Source of the DNA: Legionellales bacterium
GTDB lineage: Bacteria; Pseudomonadota; Gammaproteobacteria; Berkiellales; Berkiellaceae
Assembly (NCBI GenBank): GCA_023266435.1
Contig: JAHFQF010000116.1
Location: forward strand, 1-7,419
Length of the DNA: 7,419 bases
Reading direction: 5' to 3'
Position numbers and translations under genes: made by a program. Below the pieces are notes generated by a model that saw only the letters and a program-made list of their open reading frames with translations, did not search any database and had not been told where the DNA came from. Below, one piece after another: positions 1-5,645 of this stretch. Positions within the stretch are counted from its first letter, which is position 1. Each line of letters starts with the position of its first letter.

Positions 1-210
1 AGAATACAAACCCATGATCAAAGAGCCAATGGCCGCTGCCAAACAAGTTGCCACAAAAACAGCGCCCTGATCCATGCCAGCCTGTGACAGGATGCTAGGA
101 TTGACAAAAACAATGTAAGCCATGGTTAAAAAAGTAGTCATACCTGCCAAAAGTTCTGTTTTGACAGTCGTGTGATACTGTTGGAGGTGAAAAAGACGTT
201 CAAAAATCAT
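1..210 (-). CDS. NCS2/AzgA-type purine permease, N-terminal part (cut by window edge)
   Basis: The first 70 residues of an inner-membrane nucleobase transporter; the rest lies beyond base 1. Residues 20-40 carry the run LLAGMTTFLTMAYIVFVNPS, followed by GMDQGAVFVATCLAAAIGS at about 45-63. This is the highly recognisable first-helix region of the AzgA/GhxP/PbuG branch of the NCS2 family, proton-coupled importers of adenine or guanine/hypoxanthine. Which purine is carried cannot be told from this part. The start ATG (210-208 on the minus strand) fits the usual short cytoplasmic lead-in of the family (MIFERLFHLQQYHTTVKTE); no good Shine-Dalgarno sequence precedes it. The gene is divergent from the RNA-binding protein gene and shares a roughly 175-base intergenic region with it. 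The leader is too short for a purine riboswitch, and none is seen. Confidence 0.9.
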   Translation of the reverse strand, partial: MIFERLFHLQQYHTTVKTELLAGMTTFLTMAYIVFVNPSILSQAGMDQGAVFVATCLAAAIGSLIMGLYS

Positions 211-247
211 AAAAAACTACCAATTATGCAGGATAAATAAATGATTA

Positions 248-256
248 AGTATACCA
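248..256 (-). promoter_or_regulatory. Candidate extended -10 promoter of the purine permease
   Basis: On the minus strand the sequence reads TGGTATACT, an extended -10 (TG-N-TATACT, 5 of 6 to TATAAT). Transcription would start near base 241, giving a leader of about 30 bases before the ATG at 210. No convincing -35 box is seen, which is tolerated with an extended -10. Confidence 0.35.
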
Positions 257-333
257 ACCCATGTGTTAAAATGGAACAAAAAAAGTATAACTACACTAAC
301 TTATATGTTAGAATGTGCGCAGAAAGTGATGGG

Positions 334-361
334 TTGCACCTTATGCTTTCTCTGTTATAGT
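334..361 (+). promoter_or_regulatory. Sigma-70-type promoter of the RRM protein gene
   Basis: TTGCAC (334-339) and TATAGT (356-361) are separated by 16 bases. TG at 353-354 adds an extended -10. Transcription would start near 368, only about 18 bases before the ATG at 386, so the mRNA leader is essentially the Shine-Dalgarno region. This placement also argues against the longer reading that starts at 263, upstream of the promoter. Confidence 0.6.
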
Positions 362-385
362 AATTTTTTTTGGAGCCTTAAGTTA

Positions 386-643
386 ATGAAAAAGATATAT
401 GTTGGCAACTTGCCATACCGCGTTACTAAAGATGAGTTCACAGCTTTCTTTTCAAGCTGCGGTACGGTAGAAGATGCGCACCTCGTTTCCGATCGCCAAA
501 CAGGTAGAGCCAAAGGTTTTGGTTTTGTCACGTTTGACTCTTCTGACGCTGCCCAAGCTGCATTAAAACTCAACGGTCAAGAATTGCAAGGCCGTGCGAT
601 TCGTATCGATCTCGCTAGAGAAAGTACAAGCACTCGCGGTTAA
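386..643 (+). CDS. Small RNA-binding protein with one RRM domain
   Basis: An 85-residue protein that is almost entirely one RNA recognition motif. RNP2 is IYVGNL (residues 4-9) and RNP1 is KGFGFVTF (43-50), with the stacking aromatics Y5, F45 and F47 in place. Residues 51-77 give the second helix and the final strand (ELQGRAIRIDLA), and a short STSTRG tail follows. Bacterial single-RRM proteins of this size (Rbp type) bind single-stranded RNA; their targets are generally unknown, and some are cold- or stress-responsive. I chose the ATG at 386, not the in-frame ATG at 263: TGGAG lies at 371-375, the promoter lies at 334-361, and residues encoded before 386 have no RRM character. The gene appears to be a single-gene transcript ending at the hairpin at 652-681. 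Confidence 0.93.
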   Translation: MKKIYVGNLPYRVTKDEFTAFFSSCGTVEDAHLVSDRQTGRAKGFGFVTFDSSDAAQAALKLNGQELQGRAIRIDLARESTSTRG

Positions 644-651
644 TTTTTTAG

Positions 652-681
652 AGATCGTGCCTTTTATTGATGGCACGATCT
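652..681 (+). terminator. Hairpin after the RRM gene, terminator-like but lacking a T-run
   Basis: AGATCGTGCC (652-661) and GGCACGATCT (672-681) form a perfect 10-bp stem with a 10-base loop, 8 bases after the RRM stop codon. Position and stem strength fit an intrinsic terminator. The usual T-run is absent, however: the stem runs directly into T and then eight C. It may terminate poorly, or act as an mRNA 3'-end stabiliser. Confidence 0.5.
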
Positions 682-702
682 TCCCCCCCCTCCGATCTTC
701 CC
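676..702. repeat. C8 homopolymer flanked by a 10-base direct repeat
   Basis: CGATCTTCCC occurs at 676-685 and again at 693-702, bracketing a run of eight C (683-690). The first copy overlaps the right arm of the hairpin at 652-681. The arrangement looks like a local duplication followed by C-run expansion. It lies upstream of the membrane protein gene at 771, outside any coding sequence. Confidence 0.7.
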
Positions 703-712
703 GAAATAATTT

Positions 713-741
713 TTGATGATTTTCTCCAGATTCGTTACCAT
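713..741 (+). promoter_or_regulatory. Weak candidate promoter of the 582-residue membrane protein gene
   Basis: TTGATG (713-718) and TACCAT (736-741) are spaced by 17 bases. Each matches the sigma-70 consensus at about four positions. It is the best candidate between the C-tract and the ATG at 771, but short matches of this quality occur by chance in AT-rich sequence. Confidence 0.25.
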
Positions 742-770
742 GATTTTTTATACCCCAAGCTTAAAGTCTT

Positions 771-2519
771 ATGTGGTGTTTAGTCTGGTTATTACTTAGC
801 GTTATTGCTACCTACGCTTGGCTGAGATGCTCTCCACAAGGAGCTTTGTTCATTACACTTTGTTTGAGCTGCCTCTTTTTATTTTGGGGGGCTTTACTCA
901 ATCAATTATTGTTGACCAGCCAACTACTATCCGTGGCAGGACCTATACTTGGTTGCCTTGCCTTAGTGAAAAGAAACTCACGCCTCTCTATTCAAACCCA
1001 TTTACTGCCTTACCTGCCATGGCTCGGCTTCATCGTAGGCTTGGCTTGTTTGTTTTCTATCAACCAGACAGTGTCGAGCATTGATGAACCTATTTATTGG
1101 GCCATTATCGGTAAATATTTATTTCTTTTTGATCACCTACCGATTTCAGATGATTTGATCTTATCAAAACATCTACGCTACTTACCCGGATTAGGCTTAC
1201 TACATTATCATTTTTATCAACTGGCTGATCACTATACCCTACAGCTAGCCTTTATTGTGCAAAGCGTATTGCTCTTATCTACGCTGCTATTATGCATACG
1301 AAACCCCCGCCAGCATGCGCAAATCTATCTATTTTTGATTGCTTTTTTTGCATTACATTTATTCTTTGGAACCATATTAGCACGACTGGATGTAGACTAC
1401 TTATTGGCCGCTGTTTTCTTGATGATACTCTGGCATCTTCTAACAACAAAACCGCTCACATTGCCACTAGAGCAACGTTGCGCAATTTTCATTTTACCAC
1501 TCATTAAAATACCTGGATTTTATTTTGCGTTGGTCGCACTCCTGCTCTATTACAGTATCTATAAACATCAATCAGCTGCTTTCAAAGGCGCTGCGCTCAG
1601 CATGCTTTTGTCGCTACTCATTTTTAATCAATGTATTTGGCAACACTATGCCGATATCCAACAGCTAGGGCATTTTAGATCACCCATTACCTGGCAAGAG
1701 TTGAAACTTGCGTTTTCACATCATTCTGTCATGCAACACGCTTTCTTTATTTTTTTAAAAGAAATGTGTTTAGGAGCCGCTGATCGATGGAATATTCCCT
1801 ATCTCTTTTGGTACGCCCTACTTGGATACTTAATCTTTCAGAAAGGTCAAGGCGAACGTCTGTATGACCAACTGCCCTCTCAATTTTTTGTTTTATTAGC
1901 CGGTGCTTTTTTACTGTATGGCATTCAACTCTATGGATTACAATTGTTTGCTTTTGGGTTAGGGAGTACTCGCCAAGAGACTGTGTCTTTAGCCCGCTAT
2001 CTTAATATGTTGTTTGTACCCATGTTGCTTGCTCCTTTATTATTTACACTCCAAAAAACCGCGTGGTTCAATCGAAGACAAGTTGCGCTTTTTTATTTTA
2101 CTGGGCTGATTAGTGCAATGGCTTTAGTTGCCTTTCATGCACACCATAATCAAAAACTACAACCCAATTACCGCTTTGCAAGTAAGCTCGCCACTCAAGT
2201 TGCCCCGCTCCTTCAAACTTTACCACGCAGCCAATTTTTTCTACTAACTGCCTATGGTCGAGACAACATTGCTTGGCAGCTAAATTATCATTTACTGGAC
2301 TTACAACATCATTACCAAAGTTTTGAACCTCTGATGGATGGCTATACACAACAGCTCATTAGAAAAAGTGATTATTTGTTAATCTATCAACATCCTGATT
2401 GCCCTTTAAAAAATGGCCTCTATCGCATTGACCACAAACACGCTCCCAAAGCTTATTGCAGTCCTGCCGCGCCTGAAGAAGGGTTAACATTGATCACACC
2501 CATTGAAACTATCAATTGA
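771..2519 (+). CDS. Polytopic membrane protein resembling GT-C glycosyltransferases
   Basis: 582 residues, not assigned to a named family. Roughly a dozen hydrophobic segments fill residues 1-455. A soluble C-terminal domain of about 125 residues follows, rich in His, Tyr and Gln. The layout resembles GT-C enzymes, inner-membrane glycosyltransferases that use polyprenyl-phosphate sugars. A large first extracytoplasmic loop begins with SIDEP (103-107, acidic pair D105/E106) and contains KHLRYLPGLGLLHY (133-146), comparable to the DE and H-P-P-G elements of PMT-like proteins. LDVDY (206-210) and SLARYL (406-411) are further conserved-looking spots. Function, sugar and acceptor are inference only; a ligase or flippase-like protein is possible. 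The start at 771 has no clear Shine-Dalgarno sequence. No sugar or lipid genes are adjacent. Confidence 0.75.
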   Translation: MWCLVWLLLSVIATYAWLRCSPQGALFITLCLSCLFLFWGALLNQLLLTSQLLSVAGPILGCLALVKRNSRLSIQTHLLPYLPWLGFIVGLACLFSINQTVSSIDEPIYWAIIGKYLFLFDHLPISDDLILSKHLRYLPGLGLLHYHFYQLADHYTLQLAFIVQSVLLLSTLLLCIRNPRQHAQIYLFLIAFFALHLFFGTILARLDVDYLLAAVFLMILWHLLTTKPLTLPLEQRCAIFILPLIKIPGFYFALVALLLYYSIYKHQSAAFKGAALSMLLSLLIFNQCIWQHYADIQQLGHFRSPITWQELKLAFSHHSVMQHAFFIFLKEMCLGAADRWNIPYLFWYALLGYLIFQKGQGERLYDQLPSQFFVLLAGAFLLYGIQLYGLQLFAFGLGSTRQETVSLARYLNMLFVPMLLAPLLFTLQKTAWFNRRQVALFYFTGLISAMALVAFHAHHNQKLQPNYRFASKLATQVAPLLQTLPRSQFFLLTAYGRDNIAWQLNYHLLDLQHHYQSFEPLMDGYTQQLIRKSDYLLIYQHPDCPLKNGLYRIDHKHAPKAYCSPAAPEEGLTLITPIETIN

Positions 2520-2533
2520 AAGATGATTCTGAA

Positions 2534-2562
2534 TTGCAGAGTAAAAATAATTGTTCTATGAT
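2534..2562 (+). promoter_or_regulatory. Sigma-70-type promoter of dps
   Basis: TTGCAG (2534-2539) and TATGAT (2557-2562, 5 of 6 to consensus) are separated by exactly 17 bases, about 50 bases before the dps start. It lies just after the stop of the upstream membrane protein gene, so dps can be transcribed on its own. No convincing OxyR or Fur site was recognised around it. Confidence 0.6.
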
Positions 2563-2612
2563 GCTTGCTAACGTTTCTCCGCGTTGCCCAAAAATTAAGG
2601 AGTATCTGAATT

Positions 2613-3050
2613 ATGAATTCACACTTAGTCGCACAAAGTCTTAAAGTAGTCCTAGCCAACACCTATGCACTGTATTTAAAAACTCAAAGCTACCATTGGC
2701 ACGTTACCGGGATCCATTTTAAACCTTTGCATGAGTTATTTGAAAGTCAATATCGTGAGTTAGCCGAGGCGATTGATGCAATTGCAGAACATATCAGAAT
2801 GCTCGGTGAAACCGTGCCAGCTTCTTTTAAAAAGCTGGATGATCTGAACACCTTAACAGATGCTATAGATCACACGGATGCAGCAACCATGATTAACGAA
2901 TTAACTGAAGATCACTTCTGTTTGATTGAGCAGCTTAAAGAAGCAGTCAATAAAGCAAATAGTACAGGCGATGAAGTGTCGGCTGGTTTACTAATTGAGC
3001 GCATGGCTGCTCATCAGAAAATGGCTTGGTTCTTAAAAAGTAGCATGTAG
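2613..3050 (+). CDS. dps: Dps-family mini-ferritin (ferroxidase, iron storage, oxidative-stress protection)
   Basis: 145 residues with the Dps/ferritin-like four-helix layout. Dps proteins form 12-subunit shells that oxidise Fe(II) with hydrogen peroxide and store Fe(III), limiting Fenton damage in the cytoplasm. The inter-subunit ferroxidase ligands are visible: H28 in YHWHVTG, H40 in LHELFE, D55 and E59 in AEAIDAIAEH. These keep the spacing of H31/H43/D58/E62 in Listeria Dps, with E44 where that protein has D47. No Lys/Arg-rich N-terminal tail is present, so DNA binding through a tail is unlikely. A strong Shine-Dalgarno (TAAGGAG, 2596-2602) sits 10 bases before the ATG. The C-terminus (HQKMAWFLKSSM) is complete. 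The decayed mmsA begins about 12 bases after the stop, and no terminator lies between them. Confidence 0.93.
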   Translation: MNSHLVAQSLKVVLANTYALYLKTQSYHWHVTGIHFKPLHELFESQYRELAEAIDAIAEHIRMLGETVPASFKKLDDLNTLTDAIDHTDAATMINELTEDHFCLIEQLKEAVNKANSTGDEVSAGLLIERMAAHQKMAWFLKSSM

Positions 3051-3062
3051 CGCTTATAAAAC

Positions 3063-4048
3063 ATCGAAGTTATCACACACCACCTGCAAGGGCAGAACCG
3101 ATCTATACCCAAGATGTTTATAATCCTGCCCTGGGTGAAGTGATTCGCCAACTCGCTTTGGCAGATCATGCCCTTGTTAATGAAGCAGTACACTTGGCCA
3201 CCAATGCCTGGTCCACTTGGTCACAAACCACGCCTTTATTCAGAATCCGAATCCTTAACCGGTTTTTAGGACTCATGACCCAACATCGTGCACAACTAGC
3301 AAAACTACTCAGTGAAGAACATGGAAAAACACTCTTGGATGCCGAAGGTGAAATCAGCCGAGGGTTAGAAGTCATTGAGTTTGCTTTGGGTATGCCGCAT
3401 TTATTAAAAGGATAATACTCGCTGAATGTAGGCACGCAAGTAGATTCTTTTTCAATGAGACAGTCCCTAGGTGTCTGTGTAGGTATCACACCTTTTAATT
3501 TTCCAGTGATGGTGCCTTTGTGGATGTTTCCCATTGCCATCGCCTGTGGAAATACATTCATACTCAAACCCTCTGAAAAAAATCCTTCTGTCAGCTTGTT
3601 ATTGGCTAATTGGCTCATGGAAGCAGGCTTACCAGCTGGCGTGTTTCAAGTCATTCAAGGAAATCATGTGGCTGTCAATGCGTTGCTTGAACATCCCTTA
3701 GTCAAAGCAGTCAGCTTTGTATGCATTGTCAGAGCACCTGACTTTGATAGCGAAATCGCACTCATTAATGCACATTCGTATGCTAACGACTCTGCAATAT
3801 TTACACAGTCAAGCGAATATGCCAAAGCTTTTTCTACGAATGTAGAAACAGGTATGGTAGGCATCAATGTCCCTATTCCTGTACCTATGGCCTATCACAG
3901 CTTCGGAGGTTGGAAGCAATCTTTGTTTGGCGACTTAGCCATGCATGGCTCAGAGGGGGTGCAATTTTATACACGTTTGAAAACCACCACGACTCGCTGG
4001 TCTATACAAGATGAACACAAGCCTAAACTCGGCATGCCAGTCTTTTAG
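3063..4048 (+). pseudogene. mmsA: Decayed methylmalonate-semialdehyde dehydrogenase (CoA-acylating)
   Basis: MmsA/IolA oxidises malonic or methylmalonic semialdehyde to acetyl- or propionyl-CoA in valine and inositol breakdown and is normally about 490-500 residues. The remnants here are in order. 3063-3095 reads IEVITHHLQGQ in one frame. From about 3092 the reading continues in another frame as AEPIYTQDVYNPALGEV. GMPHLLKG then meets TAA at 3413-3415 where the family has Glu (HLLKGEYS), and the same frame resumes with the NAD-binding parts GITPFNFP and KPSEKNPS. At about 3719-3724 AVSFV jumps directly to CIVRAPDFD, and GMVGINVPIPVPM, FGGWK and the C-terminus follow. The jump removes roughly 160 residues, including the catalytic-Cys region. 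ATC at 3063, where ATG would be expected, may be a fourth lesion. Short readable pieces (GTG 3140-3415; ATG 3455-4048) are unlikely to be functional genes. Confidence 0.93.
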
Positions 4049-4318
4049 AGAAGAGTTTCTTGGGTATAGATATTGACCGAAAACAAAAATCTCAGTAATC
4101 TTCAAATTTATGGGATCTTTCATCCTCATCTTAATCAGATAGAGGTTTTCCGATTGGGGAAATAAAATCGGCAAATTAGGTTCCATTGCTAGAATATCGA
4201 TGTATGATATTAGATTGCAGATTATGTAGTAAATCACGCAAAGTGTTAGCCGGCAACCAAGCCAATCAGCTTTATGTATTGCTTAGTTCCACAGCATAAT
4301 TTTAAAAAGGATTTTATA
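4049..4318. other. Non-coding gap between the mmsA remnant and the beta-barrel gene
   Basis: About 270 AT-rich bases with stops in all plus-strand frames. A weak inverted repeat (CCGATT 4150-4155 / AATCGG 4166-4171) has no T-run. No tRNA, no convincing promoter and no recognisable protein fragment was found. It may contain further decayed sequence. The promoter of the gene at 4319 should lie in its right half. Confidence 0.5.
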
Positions 4319-4978
4319 ATGATCAAAAAGTCTATCTTCTCACTAGTCGCGCTTTCTCTTCTATCCACTTCCAGCATGGTCAGTGCAGCTGGCTCCGCAG
4401 GAAAAATGCTGTTTGTAGAAGGTGGTCTCGGCTTTTCCCATTCATTTTTCAGAGATGATGTTGTAAGCCCAGAATCTCACACATCTACTCGTCTAGGTGG
4501 CTCTGTTACTCATCCATCTGAGTACTATCCTAACAACTATGCTGGCTTTTACATTGGGATGTCCGCCTATATCTCTGAGTGGTTATTTAACTCCCGTTTT
4601 GACATGTATGATCACAAAGAAAAATCCAACAGCGCGGCTGGTACTCAAATTACTGTTGCCCCTGTAAGATTGACTTTTACTGCTGATAAAGTATTTGGCG
4701 ATATCAACGGCGTTTCTCAAGGCTTAGGCGCTGGGGTTGTACTTGAAAACACCAACAAAGGTAGTTTCCGTGGCGGTGCAGAAGCAGGTTCTGAAAGTTC
4801 CCATAGCATTGACGGCGGCGGACGTATTGATCCAGTGGTTGAAGGTTTCGTCATGAAGAACCTTGGGAACAACCTCTCCTTAAAGTTAAACGTTGCTTAT
4901 CAAGTTCCAGCTTACAGCAGAAATGCTAAGGGTGATTTGAATGCAAATCTTGGCGTAAACTACTCCTTTCCAATATAA
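4319..4978 (+). CDS. Secreted protein, probably an outer-membrane beta-barrel
   Basis: 219 residues. The N-terminus is a clear Sec signal peptide: MIKK, a hydrophobic core at residues 6-16, and a likely signal peptidase I site after VSA (residue 23). The mature part alternates polar and hydrophobic residues and is rich in Gly, Ser, Asn and aromatics. Strand-like runs include LFVEGGLGFSHSF, GFYIGMSAYI, TVAPVRLTFTADKVF, GLGAGVVLE, LSLKLNVAYQVPAY and NLGVNYSFPI at the C-terminus. That fits an 8-stranded-type outer-membrane barrel, though it ends in Ile rather than the classical Phe. I do not recognise the family. The ATG at 4319 is preferred over an in-frame ATG at 4274 because AAAGGA lies at 4306-4311 with ideal spacing and the signal peptide then begins at residue 1. 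A link with the RiPP locus that follows is not shown by the sequence. Confidence 0.8.
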   Translation: MIKKSIFSLVALSLLSTSSMVSAAGSAGKMLFVEGGLGFSHSFFRDDVVSPESHTSTRLGGSVTHPSEYYPNNYAGFYIGMSAYISEWLFNSRFDMYDHKEKSNSAAGTQITVAPVRLTFTADKVFGDINGVSQGLGAGVVLENTNKGSFRGGAEAGSESSHSIDGGGRIDPVVEGFVMKNLGNNLSLKLNVAYQVPAYSRNAKGDLNANLGVNYSFPI

Positions 4979-5072
4979 TTGAGTGGAATAACCATAGTCA
5001 AAAAAATTGATTTTTAGGCCAGGGCTTCAAGTCACGAGCAACGCTGAGTGTGTACAGAGAAGTGCATGAGGA

Positions 5073-5122
5073 TTGCAAGTAGCAGAAGACAACGCATAAA
5101 AATCAAGTATGAAGGCTATACT
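5073..5122 (+). promoter_or_regulatory. Candidate promoter region of the first RiPP precursor gene
   Basis: Two overlapping readings are possible. TTGCAA (5073-5078) with CATAAA (5095-5100), spacing 16, is one. A good -10, TATACT (5117-5122), with only a poor -35 is the other. Either would give a leader carrying the Shine-Dalgarno TGGAG (5136-5140). The choice cannot be made by eye. Confidence 0.35.
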
Positions 5123-5147
5123 CGTTTAGGATGAATGGAGAATGAAT

Positions 5148-5306
5148 ATGGATATGAAACCTGCAATAGAAAACCAAGTATTAAATGTTGAAGTGCTATT
5201 TGAAGACAAAGTAGCCAGCGATCCCGTACTAGATGCTTGCTGCTGCTGTAGTACCTCTTGCTGCTGCACCGCAGCAAGCTCTACAGTAGAAAACGAAGAG
5301 AAATAA
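5148..5306 (+). CDS. RiPP precursor peptide 1, SagA-like LAP/TOMM type
   Basis: A 52-residue peptide. The leader (residues 1-30) is acidic and contains FEDKV (18-22), which fits the FxxxB recognition motif known from SagA and McbA leaders. The core begins at residue 31: CCCCSTSCCCTAASST, seven Cys plus Ser and Thr that could be turned into thiazol(in)es and (methyl)oxazol(in)es. It closely recalls the CCCCCTTCC stretch of streptolysin S. A charged follower VENEEK ends the peptide. ATGs at 5142, 5148 and 5154 are in frame. I chose 5148 because TGGAG (5136-5140) is 7 bases away and because in copy 2 the first ATG position is ATC while the equivalent of 5148 is kept. No double-Gly cleavage site is seen, so the cleavage point is unknown; after A30 is a guess. 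Activity (cytolysin or bacteriocin) is inference. The modifying enzymes follow at 5793 and 6699. Confidence 0.88.
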   Translation: MDMKPAIENQVLNVEVLFEDKVASDPVLDACCCCSTSCCCTAASSTVENEEK

Positions 5307-5323
5307 TCTCCTTGTTTCAATGT

Positions 5324-5373
5324 TGCCATTATTGTATTTGGCTCTTGCTGGAAAAATAATGGCACCTATTTTT
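5324..5373 (+). terminator. Hairpin plus T-run after precursor 1 (terminator or attenuator)
   Basis: TGCCATTATT (5324-5333) and AATAATGGCA (5355-5364) form a perfect 10-bp stem with a 21-base loop, followed by CCTA and TTTTT (5369-5373). The stem is AT-rich, so termination is probably incomplete. That would give much precursor mRNA and some read-through to the genes behind. Confidence 0.6.
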
Positions 5374-5401
5374 ATGAGCTGTCAATCTGGCTCAATAACC
5401 G

Positions 5402-5410
5402 TGCTATACA
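5402..5410 (+). promoter_or_regulatory. Candidate extended -10 in front of precursor 2
   Basis: TGCTATACA has the extended -10 form TG-N-TATACA, about 60 bases before the start at 5470 and just after the first hairpin. No good -35 is seen. It could let copy 2 and the enzymes be transcribed independently of copy 1. Confidence 0.25.
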
Positions 5411-5469
5411 GTTCTTTAATACTACTTGAACGCTTGTGTTGCTCATTTAGAGATAAATGGAGAATCAAT

Positions 5470-5628
5470 ATGGATATTAAGCCTACTATGGATAGCCAAT
5501 TCTTAGACATAGAAGTCTTATTTGAAGACAAAGTTTCTAGCGATCCTGCCTTAGATGCTTGCTGCTGCTGTAGCGCATCTTGCTGCTGCACCGCTGCAGC
5601 GTCAGCCACGGAAAACGAAGAGAAATAA
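5470..5628 (+). CDS. RiPP precursor peptide 2, SagA-like LAP/TOMM type
   Basis: A 52-residue paralogue of precursor 1, the same length with no gaps and identical at 38 of 52 positions by hand count. The leader keeps VLFEDKV(A/S)SDP. The core is CCCCSASCCCTAAASAT: all seven Cys are kept, while T36, S44 and T46 of copy 1 become Ala, so this product has fewer hydroxyl residues available for oxazole formation. The follower ENEEK is identical. The ATG at 5470 has TGGAG 7 bases upstream. A longer in-frame reading reaching back to 5320 has no ribosome-binding site and runs through the first hairpin, so it is not used. A hairpin with a T-run follows (5646-5686), then the McbB-like gene. The two peptides could act together, or provide two variants of one product. 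Confidence 0.88.
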   Translation: MDIKPTMDSQFLDIEVLFEDKVSSDPALDACCCCSASCCCTAAASATENEEK

Positions 5629-5645
5629 TCTCAGCGTTTGGATAT

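Larger units (their letters stand above)
5121..5632 (+). repeat. Tandem duplication of a RiPP precursor gene with its ribosome-binding region
   Basis: Two similar segments, 5121-5310 and 5442-5632, lie about 322 bases apart in direct orientation. Similarity begins at CTCGTTTAG / CTCATTTAG, runs through the shared ATGGAGAAT(G/C)AATATGGATAT ribosome-binding and start region and the whole 52-codon gene, and ends with TAATCTC just after each stop. The hairpin that follows each copy starts at the same offset (5324 and 5646), but its sequence has diverged. Sequence between the end of the first hairpin and 5441 has no matching partner upstream of copy 1. Confidence 0.9.

Noticed and set aside
263..385. 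Longer N-terminus for the RRM protein
   Set aside because: The likely promoter (334-361) lies inside this extension, and the RRM begins exactly at the ATG at 386 behind TGGAG.
3166..3618. Minus-strand 150-codon open frame opposite the mmsA remnant
   Set aside because: The plus strand here reads clearly as MmsA, and the antisense protein has no recognisable domain.
4150..4171. CCGATT/AATCGG inverted repeat in the 4049-4318 gap as a terminator
   Set aside because: The stem is only 6 bp and no T-run follows on either strand.
3950..4237. Minus-strand 95-codon open frame across the end of the mmsA remnant and the gap behind it
   Set aside because: It overlaps antisense coding remains, has no clear ribosome-binding site and no family resemblance. 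A real but unknown small gene cannot be fully excluded.
5320..5469. Upstream in-frame extension of precursor 2
   Set aside because: It starts inside the first hairpin region, lacks a Shine-Dalgarno sequence and has no counterpart in copy 1.
5126..5609. Two minus-strand open frames (5365-5126 and 5609-5382) encoding Gln-rich peptides antisense to the precursors
   Set aside because: The Q-runs are just GCA repeats opposite the TGC codons. Neither frame has a ribosome-binding site, and both exist only because the precursor genes are duplicated.
5148..5628. Metallothionein or metal-binding peptides as the identity of the Cys-rich genes
   Set aside because: Contiguous Cys blocks with Ser/Thr, an FxxxB leader motif and adjacent McbB- and SagB/McbC-like genes fit RiPP precursors better.
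5121..5632. CRISPR-like or insertion-sequence repeat
   Set aside because: There are only two copies, each contains an intact gene, and no transposase, terminal inverted repeats or spacer pattern is present.
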